From Desulfarculaceae bacterium (lineage in GTDB: Bacteria; Desulfobacterota; Desulfobacteria; Desulfobacterales; Desulfobacteraceae), in the NCBI GenBank assembly GCA_021737205.1, contig JAIPEK010000023.1, positions 1 through 15,060 on the forward strand: DNA of 15,060 nucleotides, written 5' to 3'. Under the pieces are notes generated by a model that saw only the letters and a program-made list of their open reading frames with translations, was not told the DNA's origin and did no database searches. Below, piece after piece: positions 14,159 to 15,060 of this stretch (its first letter is position 1; each line of letters begins with the position of its first letter). Made by a program: the position numbers and the translations under genes.

Positions 14159-15060
14159 TCAGACCAGATGCTCCTGGACCAGCCGGGTGAGATCAACCGC
14201 TTCCATCTCGCCTTCCTTGCCGGCCACCTTTATGGCATCCTGGATATTCACAAGACAGAACGGACATGCGGTTACAATGACGTTGGCCCCTGCTTCGGCC
14301 GCCATATTCACCCGCATGACCCCCATCCGGGTCTCCTCCTCGGGTTCGTAGAAGAGCATCAGGCCGCCGCCGCTGCAGCAGAACGACCGGTCACGGCTTT
14401 TTTCCATTTCCACCCGGTTCAATCCTTCTATTGCGTCCAGCACATCCCTGGGATCCTCGTAAACGCCGTTATGCCGTCCCAGGTAACAGGGATCATGGTA
14501 CACATACGTTTTATCCGGATCCTTGACACTGCCCAGCATCAGATTGCCTGCTTTCACTTTCCGTGCGAGAAGCTGACTGACGTGCTCCACCGGGGGAAGC
14601 TCCGGGTAATCGTTTTTCAGGGCATTGTATGCATGGGGGTCCGCCGTTACAATCTTTTCGGCACCGGAGGCCCTGATGGCCTCCACGTTGTCCTCCTGCA
14701 GCTGCTGATACAGCATCTCCTCCCCGAACCGCAGCACCTCGTTGCCCGAATCCTTCTCCAGCTTTCCGAGCACCCCGAAATCCACTCCGGCCGCAGCCAG
14801 AAGTAGGGAAGTCCGTCTGGCGATTTCCTGAATCTCCTCGTCATAGGATGTGATGCTGTCCACAAAGTAGAGCGTTTCTGCTGTGTCTCCGTTCTCCAAC
14901 ACCTTGACGGAACAGGATTCGGCGAACTCTTCTTCCTTGGTCCACTCGGCCCGCTTTTTCTCCATTTTGCCGTACGGATTGCCCCTCTTTTCCAGCGCCT
15001 TGAGAGGTTTCTGCAGGGACTGGGGCACGAGCCCCTCGTCCACCATGCCTCTTCTCAGGT
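14159..15060 (-). CDS. HdrD/EMO-like Fe-S oxidoreductase with CCG domain, 5' end missing
   Basis: The reading frame stays open to the window edge (LRRG precedes the first visible methionine), so the N-terminal part lies outside; in this family it holds two [4Fe-4S] motifs and often heme-binding membrane helices. About 299 codons are visible. Numbering from the methionine at 15046, the C-terminal CCG domain is complete: C187 in HDPC, C223-C224 in CCSGGG, and C261 and C264 in CPFC, with spacings of 35 and 36 as the CX31-39CCX35-36CXXC rule requires for a non-cubane [4Fe-4S] cluster. The preceding CCG-like repeat (about 60-150) has lost every ligand cysteine. Lying upstream of etfBA on the same strand, it is probably the EtfAB:menaquinone oxidoreductase (EMO) that takes electrons from Etf to the quinone pool. 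A GlcF- or HdrD-type role is the alternative. Confidence 0.87.
   Translation of the reverse strand, partial: LRRGMVDEGLVPQSLQKPLKALEKRGNPYGKMEKKRAEWTKEEEFAESCSVKVLENGDTAETLYFVDSITSYDEEIQEIARRTSLLLAAAGVDFGVLGKLEKDSGNEVLRFGEEMLYQQLQEDNVEAIRASGAEKIVTADPHAYNALKNDYPELPPVEHVSQLLARKVKAGNLMLGSVKDPDKTYVYHDPCYLGRHNGVYEDPRDVLDAIEGLNRVEMEKSRDRSFCCSGGGLMLFYEPEEETRMGVMRVNMAAEAGANVIVTACPFCLVNIQDAIKVAGKEGEMEAVDLTRLVQEHLV

Overview
The window looks like chromosome from an anaerobic, strictly respiratory or syntrophic bacterium of the Desulfobacterota (Desulfobacterales-like). This is inferred from gene content: a corrinoid-protein activator of the RACo type, a lactate oxidation operon carrying an MvhD domain, a nickel lactate racemase, and an EtfBA pair beside an HdrD-like iron-sulfur oxidoreductase. 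Base composition is moderately GC-rich and even; no insertion sequence, phage gene, tRNA, rRNA or CRISPR was seen.

Left part (1-4532). A divergent pair is read from a shared 176-base gap. Leftward is the 5' end of a [2Fe-2S]/ASKHA reductive activator of corrinoid proteins, truncated by the window edge. Rightward is a tight three-gene operon: a GlcD-type FAD oxidase, an iron-sulfur protein with four [4Fe-4S] motifs and a C-terminal MvhD domain, and a LarA-type racemase. The most economical reading is lactate use: LarA interconverts L- and D-lactate (or a related 2-hydroxyacid), the FAD oxidase oxidises it to pyruvate, and the Fe-S/MvhD protein passes electrons on, plausibly to an Hdr-type flavin complex rather than directly to quinone.

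Middle (4533-6713). A cold-shock protein with its own promoter and a long leader, then a small unknown ORF coupled to a two-ACT-domain phosphoserine phosphatase (serB). A 190-base imperfect palindrome separates serB from the convergent efflux genes.

Right part (6714-15060), all leftward. An RND pump and its membrane-fusion adaptor (TTG start), a universal stress protein, etfA and etfB (1-base overlap), and the 3' part of an HdrD/EMO-like Fe-S oxidoreductase. EtfBA plus this protein would carry electrons from acyl-CoA dehydrogenases to menaquinone. The intergenic spaces from 11.3 to 14.2 kb contain three long inverted repeats built on the same CCGT-TC-ACGG core, a dispersed repeat family.

Points most worth a second look: the MvhD-containing electron-transfer subunit in place of the usual CCG-domain subunit; the complete loss of cluster cysteines from the first CCG domain of the EMO-like protein; and the dispersed palindromes, including one inside the emo-etfB operon.
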